The notes beneath the pieces are model-generated. The model made no database searches. It had not been told where the DNA came from and saw only the letters and a list, made by a program, of their open reading frames with translations. Source: Lyophyllum atratum (Eukaryota > Basidiomycota > Agaricomycetes > Agaricales > Lyophyllaceae). From it: 64,000 nt of DNA. Each line of letters begins with the position of its first letter. Position 1 is the stretch's first letter. The DNA is taken from the NCBI GenBank assembly GCA_014905825.1, contig JACGCN010000001.1, positions 4,588,001-4,652,000 on the forward strand, read 5' to 3'. This document shows, piece after piece, positions 33,499 to 44,118 of this stretch. A program made the position numbers and the translations under genes.

Positions 33499-36301
33499 AT
33501 GCCCGTCCGCACCGCCAACAACGACGAGGACCTCAACGACCGCCCGCTCAAACGTTCACGCATTTCTTCGTCCTCATCCTCCCTATCCTCCTCTGGGCTC
33601 TCTTCTCCATCGTCTACTCAACGAAGCTCAACGCGCGCAACATCCGCGTCACCTTGCCTGCCACCGTCTGCGAACGATACCACACCCACGAAAGCAAATC
33701 CAGGAGGCGCGGCTCTCCAACGCCTCCCACCAGCGACACTCCTCCTTGCTCTGCCCTCGCTCCTCCTACACCCGCCGTCACACAAGCTACACCTTCAGAG
33801 CGTATCGCTGGCCCAACATGCCTTGCGGCGATGCCTAGCATTACCAGCACTCGAGCCAGCGGAGGAATGCCGTGCATGGACGGGGCTCGCTGAGCTCGGG
33901 ATGATGCGGCTTGAGGCGTTTGGAGACGGGGTGGGCATGGGAGACGTCGAGCAGGCGTTGACCAAAGCTGTTCGTACATTTTTTCTCTCTCTGACTCCAC
34001 GATTCTTTCAAACTCACATCGACTTCTTTATTCAGATGTTACTTTCCCAAAAGGTGTGTCTACCCGTCCCCAGCGCACTCGATCAGCTAATCTTATATAT
34101 CAACTCCACAGCACCCCGCCCTCCGCCTCTACACGCCCCATCTAACTATCCTATCAGCCCGCCTCGCCCAGCATCACCAGTCCAACTCCAAATTCGCCGC
34201 GCACACCCTCCGGCGTCTCCTCACATCCCTCGCACGTCCACCCCCGAACGTCGGTGTCACCCCCCCCCACGTACTATTCGGCGCCCATCTAGCGCTGGTA
34301 CATAGCTACTGGTGTGCTGCGGAGGACGAATCTATGGAGACCGGAGGGGGGAAGGGGAAAGGACCGGCCAACGCGAGAGAGGGGACGGCGGGGGGAGCAT
34401 TACTTAAGTGTCTAGGCGCCTTAGACGACATGCATAAGGCGGGACGGGCACTCCTTGGCACCGACGAAGAGGCTGAGGGGACCAATCTCCTGATTCTCCT
34501 GGTGCTCGTCGTCCGATTACAGCTGCTCGTCCGGCACGGGCTCTGGGCCAAGGTCCCCGAGGAGCTTACAGCTGCCGAGCTGGCGTTCAAGATGTACGAA
34601 GGAGTGGAAGACCGTCCAAGTGGTGCTGATAAGTCAGGCGAAAGGCCTGGTAGCCCGACTCCCACATCGCAGAGTCAACCGCCCGTGACGCGAGGGCTGA
34701 TACCTGATCAACATCCAATCCCGGCGCCGCTACGAGTGCACCTCCTCATGCTTGCTGTGTTGTTCCACACGTACGCGGGCGACGCGGGGGCTGCGTCGGA
34801 GCGGCTGCAGGCGCTACATGCGCTGCTCGATACTGGCGTTCTGGGGCTCGGTGGAAAAGGGGCAGAGGAGGGCCAGGGCCAGGACGGGGTCATCGAGGTA
34901 CATCCCTTCCCTTTCCCTTCCTTCCTTCCTTCCTTCCTTCTTTTCATTGGTAGCTAACGCGTACGCTCCCACAGATCCACTTCCCAACCCCTCATAACAC
35001 CCGCCCGCTCCTCGTTCGATGCACGCCGCCTCGGGTGTTGAATGCGCTGGCGTTTCTGCTTAGTGCGGTGGCGAAACGCGATGCGGTGGGGAGGGCGCCG
35101 AAGAAGGGGGTGTTTGCGAGGGCGGGGCTTGGGTTGAGGGAGTTTGGGGGGAGCGTGGCGGGTTTTGGTGGGCCGGAATGTGAGTACCCCCCACTCCTCC
35201 TACCTCCTTTTTGTGAGGGAAGTGGGTGTTGATGCGTTTTGGTGTGTAGGGACGTTGGGGGAGAGTGGGAGGGAGAGGGAGAGGGTGGGGGGGAGGATGG
35301 AGAGGGTGAAGGCGGATTTGATGGGGGAGGTTGTTGCGGTATGTCATGCTTCCCCGTTGCTGTTTCGTCGTTCTGACCTTGTGTCCTCCTCTACCATAGA
35401 TATCCATCATGCGATCTGAGTTCGCCGAGGCCCAACGCGCGGTAGACGAGTTGACGGCGCATACGAGGACGCATGGGCTGTTCCCTGCGTATGCGGCAAG
35501 GATAGCGCTGCAGCATGCGCAGCTGGCGCATGCGAGGGGCGATGCGGAAAGGGCGTTGAGGTGTTATGAGGTTGCTGCTTATGTAGCTGCCGGGACAGGA
35601 GAGGAGGGAGGGGAGGGAGGGGAACGAGACGAGTGGGTGCGTGTCGCGGCGAGGGCGGGGGAGGTGTGGGTCCGCGTTGGGCTCGTGCGTGCGCGGAGGA
35701 CGCATGGGGAGGAGCGAGAGGTGGAGTTGGAATTGGAGATGGAGATGGAGAGGCTGAGGAAGCGGGGTGGGGAGGTGGTGAGGGAGTGTGAAGGACTAGG
35801 TGGGACGCTTATGGCTGTCGGGGAGGTGCTCAGAGCGTGTCTGGCCGAAGAGGTTTTGGGTGCCAAGTTCGTTCCCTTTTCTTTCTCTCCGGGTTGGGGT
35901 TCGTACTGATGATGCATTGATGGTATAGGCAGCACCTAAGGCGCGCCCTGGATCTAGCGACTAGGGCACAGGATAATCATCTTCGGGCGCTGGTGCTGGC
36001 GCTTATTTCGGCGCATTATTTGCATACGGCGCGGGAGCATGCTATGACCATGCTTGGGACGTGTGGGCAGCTTGCTGCGGGGCTTGGGGCTGTTAAGAAG
36101 GCCGAGCCACTTGGGAAAGATGGTGGTGGGAAGGCTGGGAACGGGAAGACGGAGGTGGGGGTGGGGAATGCGCCGCTGAGGCTGTGGGTTGGGGAACGGG
36201 TGGGGGAGTTGAGGAGGTGGAAGGGGGAGGGGGGGATGGCGGAGGGGCAGGGGAGGGTGAATGGGAGGGTGAGGGAGGTTGTGCAGGCGGGGAGGAGGTG
36301 A
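33499..36301 (+). CDS. MAU2: MAU2/Scc4-type cohesin loading factor
   Basis: Start MPVRTANNDEDLNDRPLKRS. Ser-rich N terminus, then helical TPR-like repeats: SHKLHLQSVSLAQHALRRCL, GMGDVEQALTKA, a six-codon exon (MLLSQK), HPALRLYTPHLTILSARLAQ, TPPHVLFGAHLALVHSYWCA, VHLLMLAVLFHTYAGDAGAA, then SIMRSEFAEAQRAVDELTAH and YAARIALQHAQLAHARGDAE. C terminus: LVLALISAHYLHTAREHAM, TMLGTCGQLAAGLGAVKKAE and GNAPLRLWVGERVGELRRW, which are characteristic of fungal MAU2. The stop is at 36299-36301. At least seven short introns; exact borders of the small ones (near 33970-34110, 34900-34975 and 35180-35250) were not all fixed. Known role: partner of Scc2 in loading cohesin onto chromatin; nuclear. The single-copy housekeeping gene is strongly GC- and purine-rich, and low-complexity Gly/Glu loops are inserted between repeats. 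Confidence 0.85.
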
Positions 36302-37292
36302 TGGGGAGACTGGAATGATTGCTATCCGCGCGCTGGAAATGGACCCTAGCTTGCTCTGTGTTGTTTGTTTTGTTGTTGTTTTCGACGTTTTGAGGTCTAG
36401 TTTTTGTACGTGTTTTGTGGGATCGTTGCACTTATGTTGGGATTCGGATGTTAGTGTTATGGGTATGCCTGGACGTTCGAACTTCGCGCTTGGCTGGGCC
36501 TTTGGGCCATGCCTCGAGGAGGGTTGTTCGGATAAAATAACTGCAAACAAAATCGGCCTAAAAATCGGTCCGTTGGCCTCACGCTTTCAACATCGTGCCG
36601 CCGACGTCATCCCAGACGTGTCATGGTTATCCAGGTTCATGACAACATTGAGAACGCGCGCCATTTAAGAGTCAAAATGCCTCCAGCTCGTGGTCCATGG
36701 TACGCTTTCCCATACCTACCGATTCTCCTTCTCCTTCTCGAAGCCCTTAGACTTTCGATGGATGACACGATGAAGGCAGCGCACGGCCATCGCGCGATGT
36801 CTAAGGATGTGGAGACGTACAGATTCCTCTCTTCACTCTCTTGGCATGTCGAAACTGTCTGCATGCCGCGTGTGCCGTGCATCTCCGGACTTCCGGCTCT
36901 CATTCTCTAGTCACTGAAAATTTCGTTCATGACAGGTTACAGACATCCTCGAAGGACTGTGATGTACCTCTTGCATGGAATTCGAAGGATTGGAGTTCAT
37001 TACCGACGAAGGTGGAGTCGAGGACCGTACACGGGGCTGGGTATACGGCATTGGAATACCGTCGATGAAGGAACGCTGATGACGACGTCCTCATCCGATG
37101 TGCGAGTGATCCCCGCTGTACCCCTATTCCTTGGACTTCCTGACATTCTCAACCCAATAGGGCTTTAGACCCGCATCGATTACCATGATCAAGCTTGTTC
37201 AGGCATAGGAATGGTCGGCCTGGGCGGATATTACCTCGGGGTAGTGTATAAAACGACTTGGACTCATGGCATCTAGAGCTTGAAAATTATCA
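36302..37292. other. Intergenic, no gene recognised
   Basis: Contains the MAU2 3' flank (T/G-rich 36350-36430). Small frames at 36623-36910 and 36929-37168 have no domain. The last 60 bp, with a TATA-like gtgtataaaacg at 37246-37257, is the likely promoter of the secreted-protein gene. Confidence 0.4.
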
Positions 37293-38051
37293 ATGGCTTG
37301 TTTCGCGCGATTCTACGCTCTTCTGGCGACCTCGCTACTCGTACTAAAGGTGCGTGACGATTTAATAGCATATCTACCGATGATACTCATCTTTCTATCT
37401 CTTCACGTAGTTCACCTTTGCGCTCAGTCTCCAAAGTCATCAGGCCACCACATGCATACACTCCTCCGCCCCTGCATTCAGCCTCTTGGCGCGGTACAAG
37501 AACGCGCCTGCTTCAACGATCGCCCTTCACGTCATCGACGTCAACTCCATCCTCAAAGCCAGCTACGGCATCCTCTCCGTTCGTGCCCCCCTTCATTCAC
37601 TTAAAATATGTACATTACCTGATTTTATAAAAAGACATGCTCCGCCTGCACCGCGACGAACACCCTCGAAAATGGTGCCATCTTCCCAAAGTCTGCTTCC
37701 AACCCTAATCAACGCACGATCTCGTACTCCCTTGTCGAAGGCGATTCCCCAGTCTTTTTAAGCAGACAATTCCTGCCGCCTGCAACTCCGGTGTACTGTT
37801 TCACGGTTCGTCTTTCCCTTACGTTCCCTCTCATCTTTAGCGCTAACTGTTGCGGACACGGATGCTAGGATAACGTTGTGGATCCTGTTGCAGGCGCCCC
37901 GGTCTTAGCGGCCGGGGGCGATACGGAGCGGTGGGCGCTATGCTCGAACTCGACTGCAGGTGGACGCGTGGATGTCGTGTGGGCGCCGAGGGTGGGGAAT
38001 CCTCATTATATTAAGGATGGTTGCAACGAGGTGTATATCGAGCGGGTCTAG
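37293..38051 (+). CDS. Small secreted Cys-containing protein of unknown function
   Basis: Exons 37293-37349, 37411-37578, 37635-37805 and 37869-38051 give 192 residues. Signal-type N terminus MACFARFYALLATSLLVLK, then FTFALS. The body has regularly spaced Cys: HQATTCIHSSAPAF, KASYGILSTCSACTATN, then PPATPVYCF, ERWALCSNSTAG and NPHYIKDGCNEVYIERV at the C terminus. The pattern ALHVIDVNSILKASYG suggests a conserved basidiomycete secreted family, but I know no function for it. All joins keep frame and all introns have GT..AG. Intron 1 lies immediately after the signal peptide. It could be an extracellular binding or effector-like protein; this is only inference. Confidence 0.75.
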
Positions 38052-39121
38052 ATGTCGATGGGGGGATGCCTGGGGGACATGGTGGTAGTATTGAGAACTC
38101 GTGGTGGAGACGAGGTGATCGGTAACGTAATTTGCGCTCTTCTGTAATTCATCCGGAGAATGCATGACTTGATGATGTGAACCCTTTCAGGGGAATGATC
38201 TCACCTATTACAGCGCCTGTTTGACTTGCCTCTGAGTCATACCTCGAGGTAGATGGAAGGTGATGAGCACTTCGGTTACAGGACGCTATTCTAATATCCT
38301 TCCATCACTTCATAATTAGCCTCAGAACAGGTCATAACCCCAATAATGATATCCCATTACAGCGTCCACGGATATGAAAATCTCATCTTGATAAGCGCCG
38401 AGATACGAGATGGATATGCGAGCGGCATATAACCACGATATTGCTATGCCAATAGCCTCTCTGTACATCATACGGTGAAGAGAAGATATGCAGGCGGCCT
38501 TCTCTCTGTCCCAATTCCCGCTCCGCCTCCTGTTGCTCCCTCAGACGCTGTATCTCGGCGCGCAGCCTCATATTCTCCTGCTCAGACAAGATATTAGGTG
38601 CGCTCGGCGGACCCGCATCCAGCTGGAAATAAACGAGCCATCTTCCCCTCAAAGATTACATCGAGTCCGAATAGCAGTAGTTGTGATGTGTATCATATGT
38701 AGATACGTAAGTCGAAGTATAACGGGAATGTAACTCAACGTACACATCTCAGGCGGATAATCGCTACTGGGATAAACGACTGAGGGCTGAGGGACGAAAA
38801 CGGACGGGGAGTTGTGAGACGAAAGTACTCTAATTAATCATGTAAGTAAACCTAGGTAAATCGAGATATACGTAGCCTTGTAATTGATGCCGGAACGCGC
38901 ATGCATGGTGAGTACAATGAGTAGATATCTCCCGCTTGAATATGATACTTACAGTGACGAGGATAATCCAGCGTCCCTGATAGGACCGGAAAGGCATGAC
39001 ACGGGTGCGGTGATAGCCGCGCCATCCAAAAAGCCATCATTTCTTGAAAGCTGGCCTTCTTCCACGCGAAGATGGGCCGATCGAGTATGAAAAGACTATC
39101 TCCTCCGTCCTGGCCCTCTCC
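38052..39121. other. Intergenic, with a short coiled-coil frame
   Basis: A minus-strand frame at about 38383-38620 reads NILSEQENMRLRAEIQRLRE followed by QQEAERELGQREG, a typical coiled coil, bounded by a plausible acceptor at about 38622. It may be an extra 3' exon of member v or a remnant of another gene. I could not connect it. Confidence 0.35.
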
Positions 39122-40600
39122 CTAGGGACACAGTATGAGCAAAAGCGGCACGGGGAAGAAAGATGAACCCGAACCGTGATACATTCTCACTGAAGAATCA
39201 TTGTTCGAATCTGTCACGGTATGGCTACTCGTATTGCCAGAGTTGGTGTTGATTACGCTGTTGGAGTACCTGTTTTGGTCTCCACCGACAGACATGTAGC
39301 TACCATGCGCGGAATCAAGGCCAGGATTCGCAAAGTGTAGGCCAGGAATACCCGAGTAGAGACCAGGTGAGGATTGTATGCCTGGCGTGAACTGTAGACC
39401 AGGAATGGTCGGATTGCCTCCACGAGAAGTGGATTGCGATCCAGGAATAGGAGAGTGAGCACCTGATAGGGGTGGTTGCAGATTAGGATGGTTTGGCTGA
39501 AGGCTGGATGACGATGAATGTTGATCCTGGAAAAATGGGTTTTGCTGGCGGAATGGGTTTGAATCTGGTGTCGTGGCTGGAACAGAGTTTTTCTGGTGCA
39601 GCGCCATCCGCTCCTCGTCTCGAACACGAGCGCTCTCGGACCTTTCAGCTTCTAACCGAACTCGCTCTAGCCTCGACCGTTCGTCTCTCGCTCTCTCCGC
39701 CCTAGCTTGCTCGGTCAAGGCGTACCCGGCCCTCTCTTTCTCGGCCCTCTCCCTTTCTAACTTCTCAGTCTCAGCATACTTCTCCTTTAAGGCATTCTCC
39801 CTTTCTTCTGCAACTCTTGCCAGACGTTCAAATTCTCTCTCCGGAGCCTCGGTCTTTACTGATTCATGCCTCTGCTGCTCGTCTCGATGTAGCTCTTTGG
39901 CCTGATCGCCCATACGTGTGAGTTGCTCCTGGATGGATACCAGCGCGTCTTGTATGGAAAGAGAAGACTTGACCTGTGACGATTCGTATTAAACAGGTTC
40001 AAAGGAGAGCGACGTCGGAATACCAACGCTGAAGAGATCTAGGGAATGCTTCAGCCGATCACGGTATTCTTGCACCGTCCCAGCGTCGGATTTATACTGC
40101 AGCATCCGGAGAAGTCGGTTCCGCGATGCCTGCCTCTTAGTATAGTTGTAGATTTCGTGCAACGTTCTGACAGAGGATCAACGAGGTCAGAACTGGTAGA
40201 TGCATATGCGAAATTTTGGAAACAGACTCGGCCAAGTCTCTTGCGTGGTCGAGGTAGGCGGGTGTGACGGTTGCTACCCTGACTGCAGCTTTGTCTTCTC
40301 GGCACAGGATAATATACACCAGTGCACAGGCGTCATTGCCGAGGCGGTGGAATGAGCTTTTATTGCTTTTGACACCCTATTATATCGATGAGTCGTTCTT
40401 GGCGACGGTAAGAGTACTAGCTCACATACCTGTATCATGTTGATTATGCCGAGAGCTACTCCAGCTGCCTCTTGCAGGTAGGGCACTGGTGTCAGTCGCG
40501 CAGCATCAGCGAGCGTCGATAAAACCAATTCGGATGAGTCTAAGGCGATAGCGAACTTTGAAGGTTGCGGGGCGTCCTTCTCTCTCGCGAACCATGGCAT
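39122..40600 (-). CDS. HeLo/MLKL_NTD-like helical-bundle protein with coiled-coil linker and Asn/Ser-rich C-terminal motif (member v)
   Basis: Minus-strand exons 40430-40600 (171 nt), 40228-40376 (149), 40028-40166 (139), 39122-39973 (852) give 436 residues; phases 0, 2, 0. An in-frame ATG also exists at 40621. Bundle: LDSSELVLSTLADAARLTPV, PYLQEAAGVALGIINMIQ, GVKSNKSSFHRLGNDACALV, TLHEIYNYTKRQASRNRLLR and GTVQEYRDRLKHSLDLFS. Exon 4: VKSSLSIQDALVSIQEQLTR, then about 115 residues of E/R/K/A heptads (for example LKEKYAETEKLERERAEKE), a coiled coil absent from members i-iv. An N/P/G/S-rich stretch with repeated 'PGLxxxPG' units follows, and the C-terminal motif GDQNRYSNSVINTNSGNT, then SSHTVTDSNNDSSV. 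Suggested role: oligomerising, amyloid-triggered membrane disruptor (inference). Confidence 0.78.
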
Positions 40601-40763
40601 GATGAGTGAGAGCTGACGCATCGTTTGGGATATTTAGGCCTACATAACTCGTCCGCGTGGTCCATAGCATACGTACATCCGGCGTCACTACCGCGAATGA
40701 TTTGACGTGAAACCGTGAAGTATGTTCCGCGCTGCATTTGCGGTGACCCGTGGTGTAACATGC

Positions 40764-40783
40764 GGCAATAATTCATTGACGCC
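40764..40783 (-). promoter_or_regulatory. Upstream block shared by HeLo-like genes iv and v
   Basis: GGCAATAATTCATTGACGCC (plus-strand reading), 164-183 bp upstream of the ATG of member v. It differs at one position from the block upstream of member iv. No equivalent was noticed upstream of i or iii. Confidence 0.4.
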
Positions 40784-41279
40784 ACCATACATAGGACACG
40801 AGAGCGTAAACGGAGGGGGCAATTGATACTTAGGGACAAAGGGCCGTGTCGACTGTGATTTCCGTCGCGCATTAAGGAAACTAGCGCCCTGGCTTGCAGG
40901 TAAAACCCTGCACGACCAAGACACGGTTTTGCTCGGATGTTCTGATCCTGTTGTGGGTCGTTGAGATCCAATTTATGCCGACGTCGTTGGACCATTCCTC
41001 CAGCAATGGGCGAGATAAACGTGGCTATCCGCTCTTGCAAGTAGCTCAGACTTCCAGAAGCAATTAGACGATGATAGTGGACGCACCCTCTGCGTTCGTA
41101 TCTACCTCACAGTTGTGACTCACAGCAATTGCACGATGAGCGTTCGCAAATGGATTGCATGGCTATATAGCGCCGGCTGCAAGGACGCGGCACGGAAAGA
41201 TTGCTTCGAGTCCTAGCCTGAGCCACGAAGCATTTGATCGGGTTTGAAAAGGTAGTGGAGGAAGATGGGAATCACCCGG

Positions 41280-41577
41280 TAATTCATCAGCCAGTTGAAG
41301 ACCGTGATCACAGAGATAAAGGATGAAGAACGGGAGGGGGTATTGTTGATAATATGTGAGCAGCACTCCTACGAAGGATATAACGTAATGTATAGCAGAG
41401 GGTAGGGGGCGTTGGAGTCAGCCATCCTACCTGTAAAACCTGCGCCTCATGCCCGAATAAGGTTGGCACAAGTCGAGCCAAGCGAAGATCGAAGATAGGG
41501 TCAGTGACCATACCATGCTTCACGGATACGTTGGCGATTTCGGACTTGATGGCTCCGACTTGCTTGATGGGTGACAT
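41280..41577 (-). pseudogene. Possible 5' fragment of a DUF6533-like membrane protein gene
   Basis: From ATG 41577: MSPIKQVGAIKSEIANVSVK, then TDPIFDLRLARLVPTLFGHE. An intron with gtagga..ttcgtag-type ends leads to VLLTYYQQYPLPFFILYLCD followed by HGLQLADEL. The second exon fits the DUF6533 pattern (Y....L..ILxYDxxLxLxDE). The next expected exon (IRYIW...) is not found downstream, so this looks like a truncated gene. Assignment is weak. Confidence 0.25.
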
Positions 41578-44118
41578 GACTATTCGCTAGTCTATCAAGG
41601 ACATGCATTTCTTGCGACGTGCGAGGCAGAGTCAAACGTATCGTGGTAAGTCTATTTGAAATCGACTGTCTGAATATAGGCCGTTAACATAGAAAACCTT
41701 GATTAAGTAGTAAACCCGGCTAATATTGCGCACCGACGTTTATATGGCCATCCAGCGACCTTACAGGCCTCGTATTGGGTGGTAGTCTATGAGCAGAACG
41801 ACGGCACCAGAGTTCGATGGATAAGCTCTTGAGTTCCACCTCTGTGGTCAGGAAGTGCTCGTTGAGGTGTTGACTCCAGAATACATCTGTTGAGCCAGAA
41901 CGTCTAATAAGAAGTCATATCCGCAAGTAACAGCGAGGGAAGCTCTTGTTGAGAGTTCCGAAAGGGACATTGCATGCACGTGTATACCAGCGAGAACTAC
42001 GATGATAGCTTTGTAAACAAGCTATGGTCCCAGACGGGACACATCGGGAACCGTGCGTTCACCATGATAACAGGAAGGAGATTAGACGGGCCCCATGGGC
42101 GATGGACGACCATAGATGACGGCGTTAGGGTGAGATCCGCTTACGAACATCGCTCTTAAAAGGAAGGAACCATAGACTTCACCGTCGATAGTAAGCATGT
42201 TGGTCGAAGACTCAGCGGATTGTTTCCCTTTGCGAGAAGAAGCAGCAACAATTCTGCCGTTCGAGTCTGTAGCTCTTCCGTGAAGCTTAGAACACCTAAT
42301 GAGCGTCTACACTGCGCACACCCGTAAAGGTATGGCAGGGACTGAGTGGGTCATGCCGCAACCATAAAGCCAGCTGACGGTCGTTTCGAGCTAGGACGCA
42401 AAGGTTCTCTGTGGTCGTGGCCCATCGGGGCGTCTTATCGGGAAAAATAGGGAACATTGGTTGTCATTCCATGTAGCAGGGCGCTAGATAACGAGATCTG
42501 CTTGGATCCATATGAAGATGAGCTTCGGGGTCTCTGGATAAACTTGAAGAACTTCACACGTCACCGCGTTTTTCTTGTCTTCGCGGGCTGAATCCTCGCT
42601 TACAGTATCACAAGTGATTTTTGGCTCTCGAGGAGAGAAGACACGAAGCAGGAGTGTGAGCTGTCCGCACCTTGTGGTGAGTTGCTGAGTTCAACGACTT
42701 GGACTCGGAGGGTCTGTGGTCATCAAAGGTGGTCACATGTCATGGGCACGTCATGCAAATTTTTGCATGACGGTGACGCGTACGTTGCAACTTGCCATCT
42801 TGAGGTTTTTCTTTCAAGTCCCATGCAAGCGCTAACGGACCTCAAGGCTCCTATGCTGATGGGCTTATACATCGCTTCCCTTGTTTTGTCTATTCAGGCT
42901 CTCGGGCTCTGGGCCTATCATGACCAGCACGATTACTCAATCCCGTCTTCTACAAAGAACATTTTTTGAACATTTTTTGCACGCTGTACGCACTCCATTT
43001 TGATAAATAAAAATTTGATTCCACTCAGCGTTATGACAAATTCATTCTGTAATGTTAGAGAAACAGTCTAGGGGCTCAGGGGGGAACCGGGAATATCATC
43101 TCCTTGTAACACGTCGTCTGACATGCGCACCTCAGGCTTGTCGGAAACTCAATGAATGTTCACCACCACCGATCAAGGGAAGTACGATCGGCATCTATGT
43201 CTAATACCATAGGATTACTCTCCGCTTGTCTGGGAAACTTTCAAGATATCGCGCAACACTTGACGTATTATTTTGCGTCAAGCACCACTAGCTCCAATCT
43301 AGCTTGAGGTGGTCATGGGTTCGTATCCTTGCTCCTTATATATTCTGAACCAAATGACGCTTTCCGTTTACCCAGAGCCCCGACACATAAAGGAACCCTC
43401 CGGATTCTGTAGAACTGTCAATCGAACACCCCTATGCATCCAACACCGGCCTCGTGGGCAAGACATTTCATGCGTGAGTGGGGAGAAACTGCATGTATAT
43501 CACATCGGACATACGGACTGTCAATCTAGATTTTTCTCTCAGACTCGACTGACAACGAAGCACCGATGGCGCATGCTGTGGTGTCGTGTCATCCGTGATT
43601 CGATCGATGATACTGGAGCATCAACGAGGCTTCGATTCGGGATAAGATTAACAAAAGTCCGTGTCTTTTTGCTGTATTAAAGGCTGCTTCAAAGTTGGGG
43701 GGAGTCCGTATCCCCGCCCCTACCACGACAGCTAGAAGATTCCAATTTTTCCTGACAGTTCTTTATATCTCGTTCGACCGTCACATCATCGTTCTCATAC
43801 TAATAATTTCTCAGAAATTGAATAAGGTAGCTGACGAAACGTAGGCAGGATGGCCCCGAGTGCTTCTGATTCATTGGGCGCCTGATTTGTTTCTAGACCT
43901 CGGAGAGTGTGAGGAGAAACCAACAAGGAAGAGGAGTTGGTTCGAAAGCGCTAAATTGCACTTCAATGGAAACATCGATTCGGCCTACTGTTCGCGAGCG
44001 TATAGAGGCTTGTACAAATATGATCTAAACATAGGGAATAATTGGGAAAGCCGATTGATCCTGGGCTGACTGCAGACATGGAAAGCCCGTTCGATCCCAT
44101 GCACAACAAGCGCTACTC
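41578..44118. other. Intergenic, 2.5 kb with no gene recognised
   Basis: Only short frames without domains (for example 42682-42969 and 43309-43680). AT-rich stretch near 42960-43060. Confidence 0.4.

Noticed and set aside
34915..34940. ttcc microsatellite as a possible regulatory site
   Set aside because: Simple (TTCC)n tract in a MAU2 intron; no further structure.
33614..36550. Several long minus-strand frames opposite MAU2
   Set aside because: They are antisense shadows of a GC-rich coding gene.
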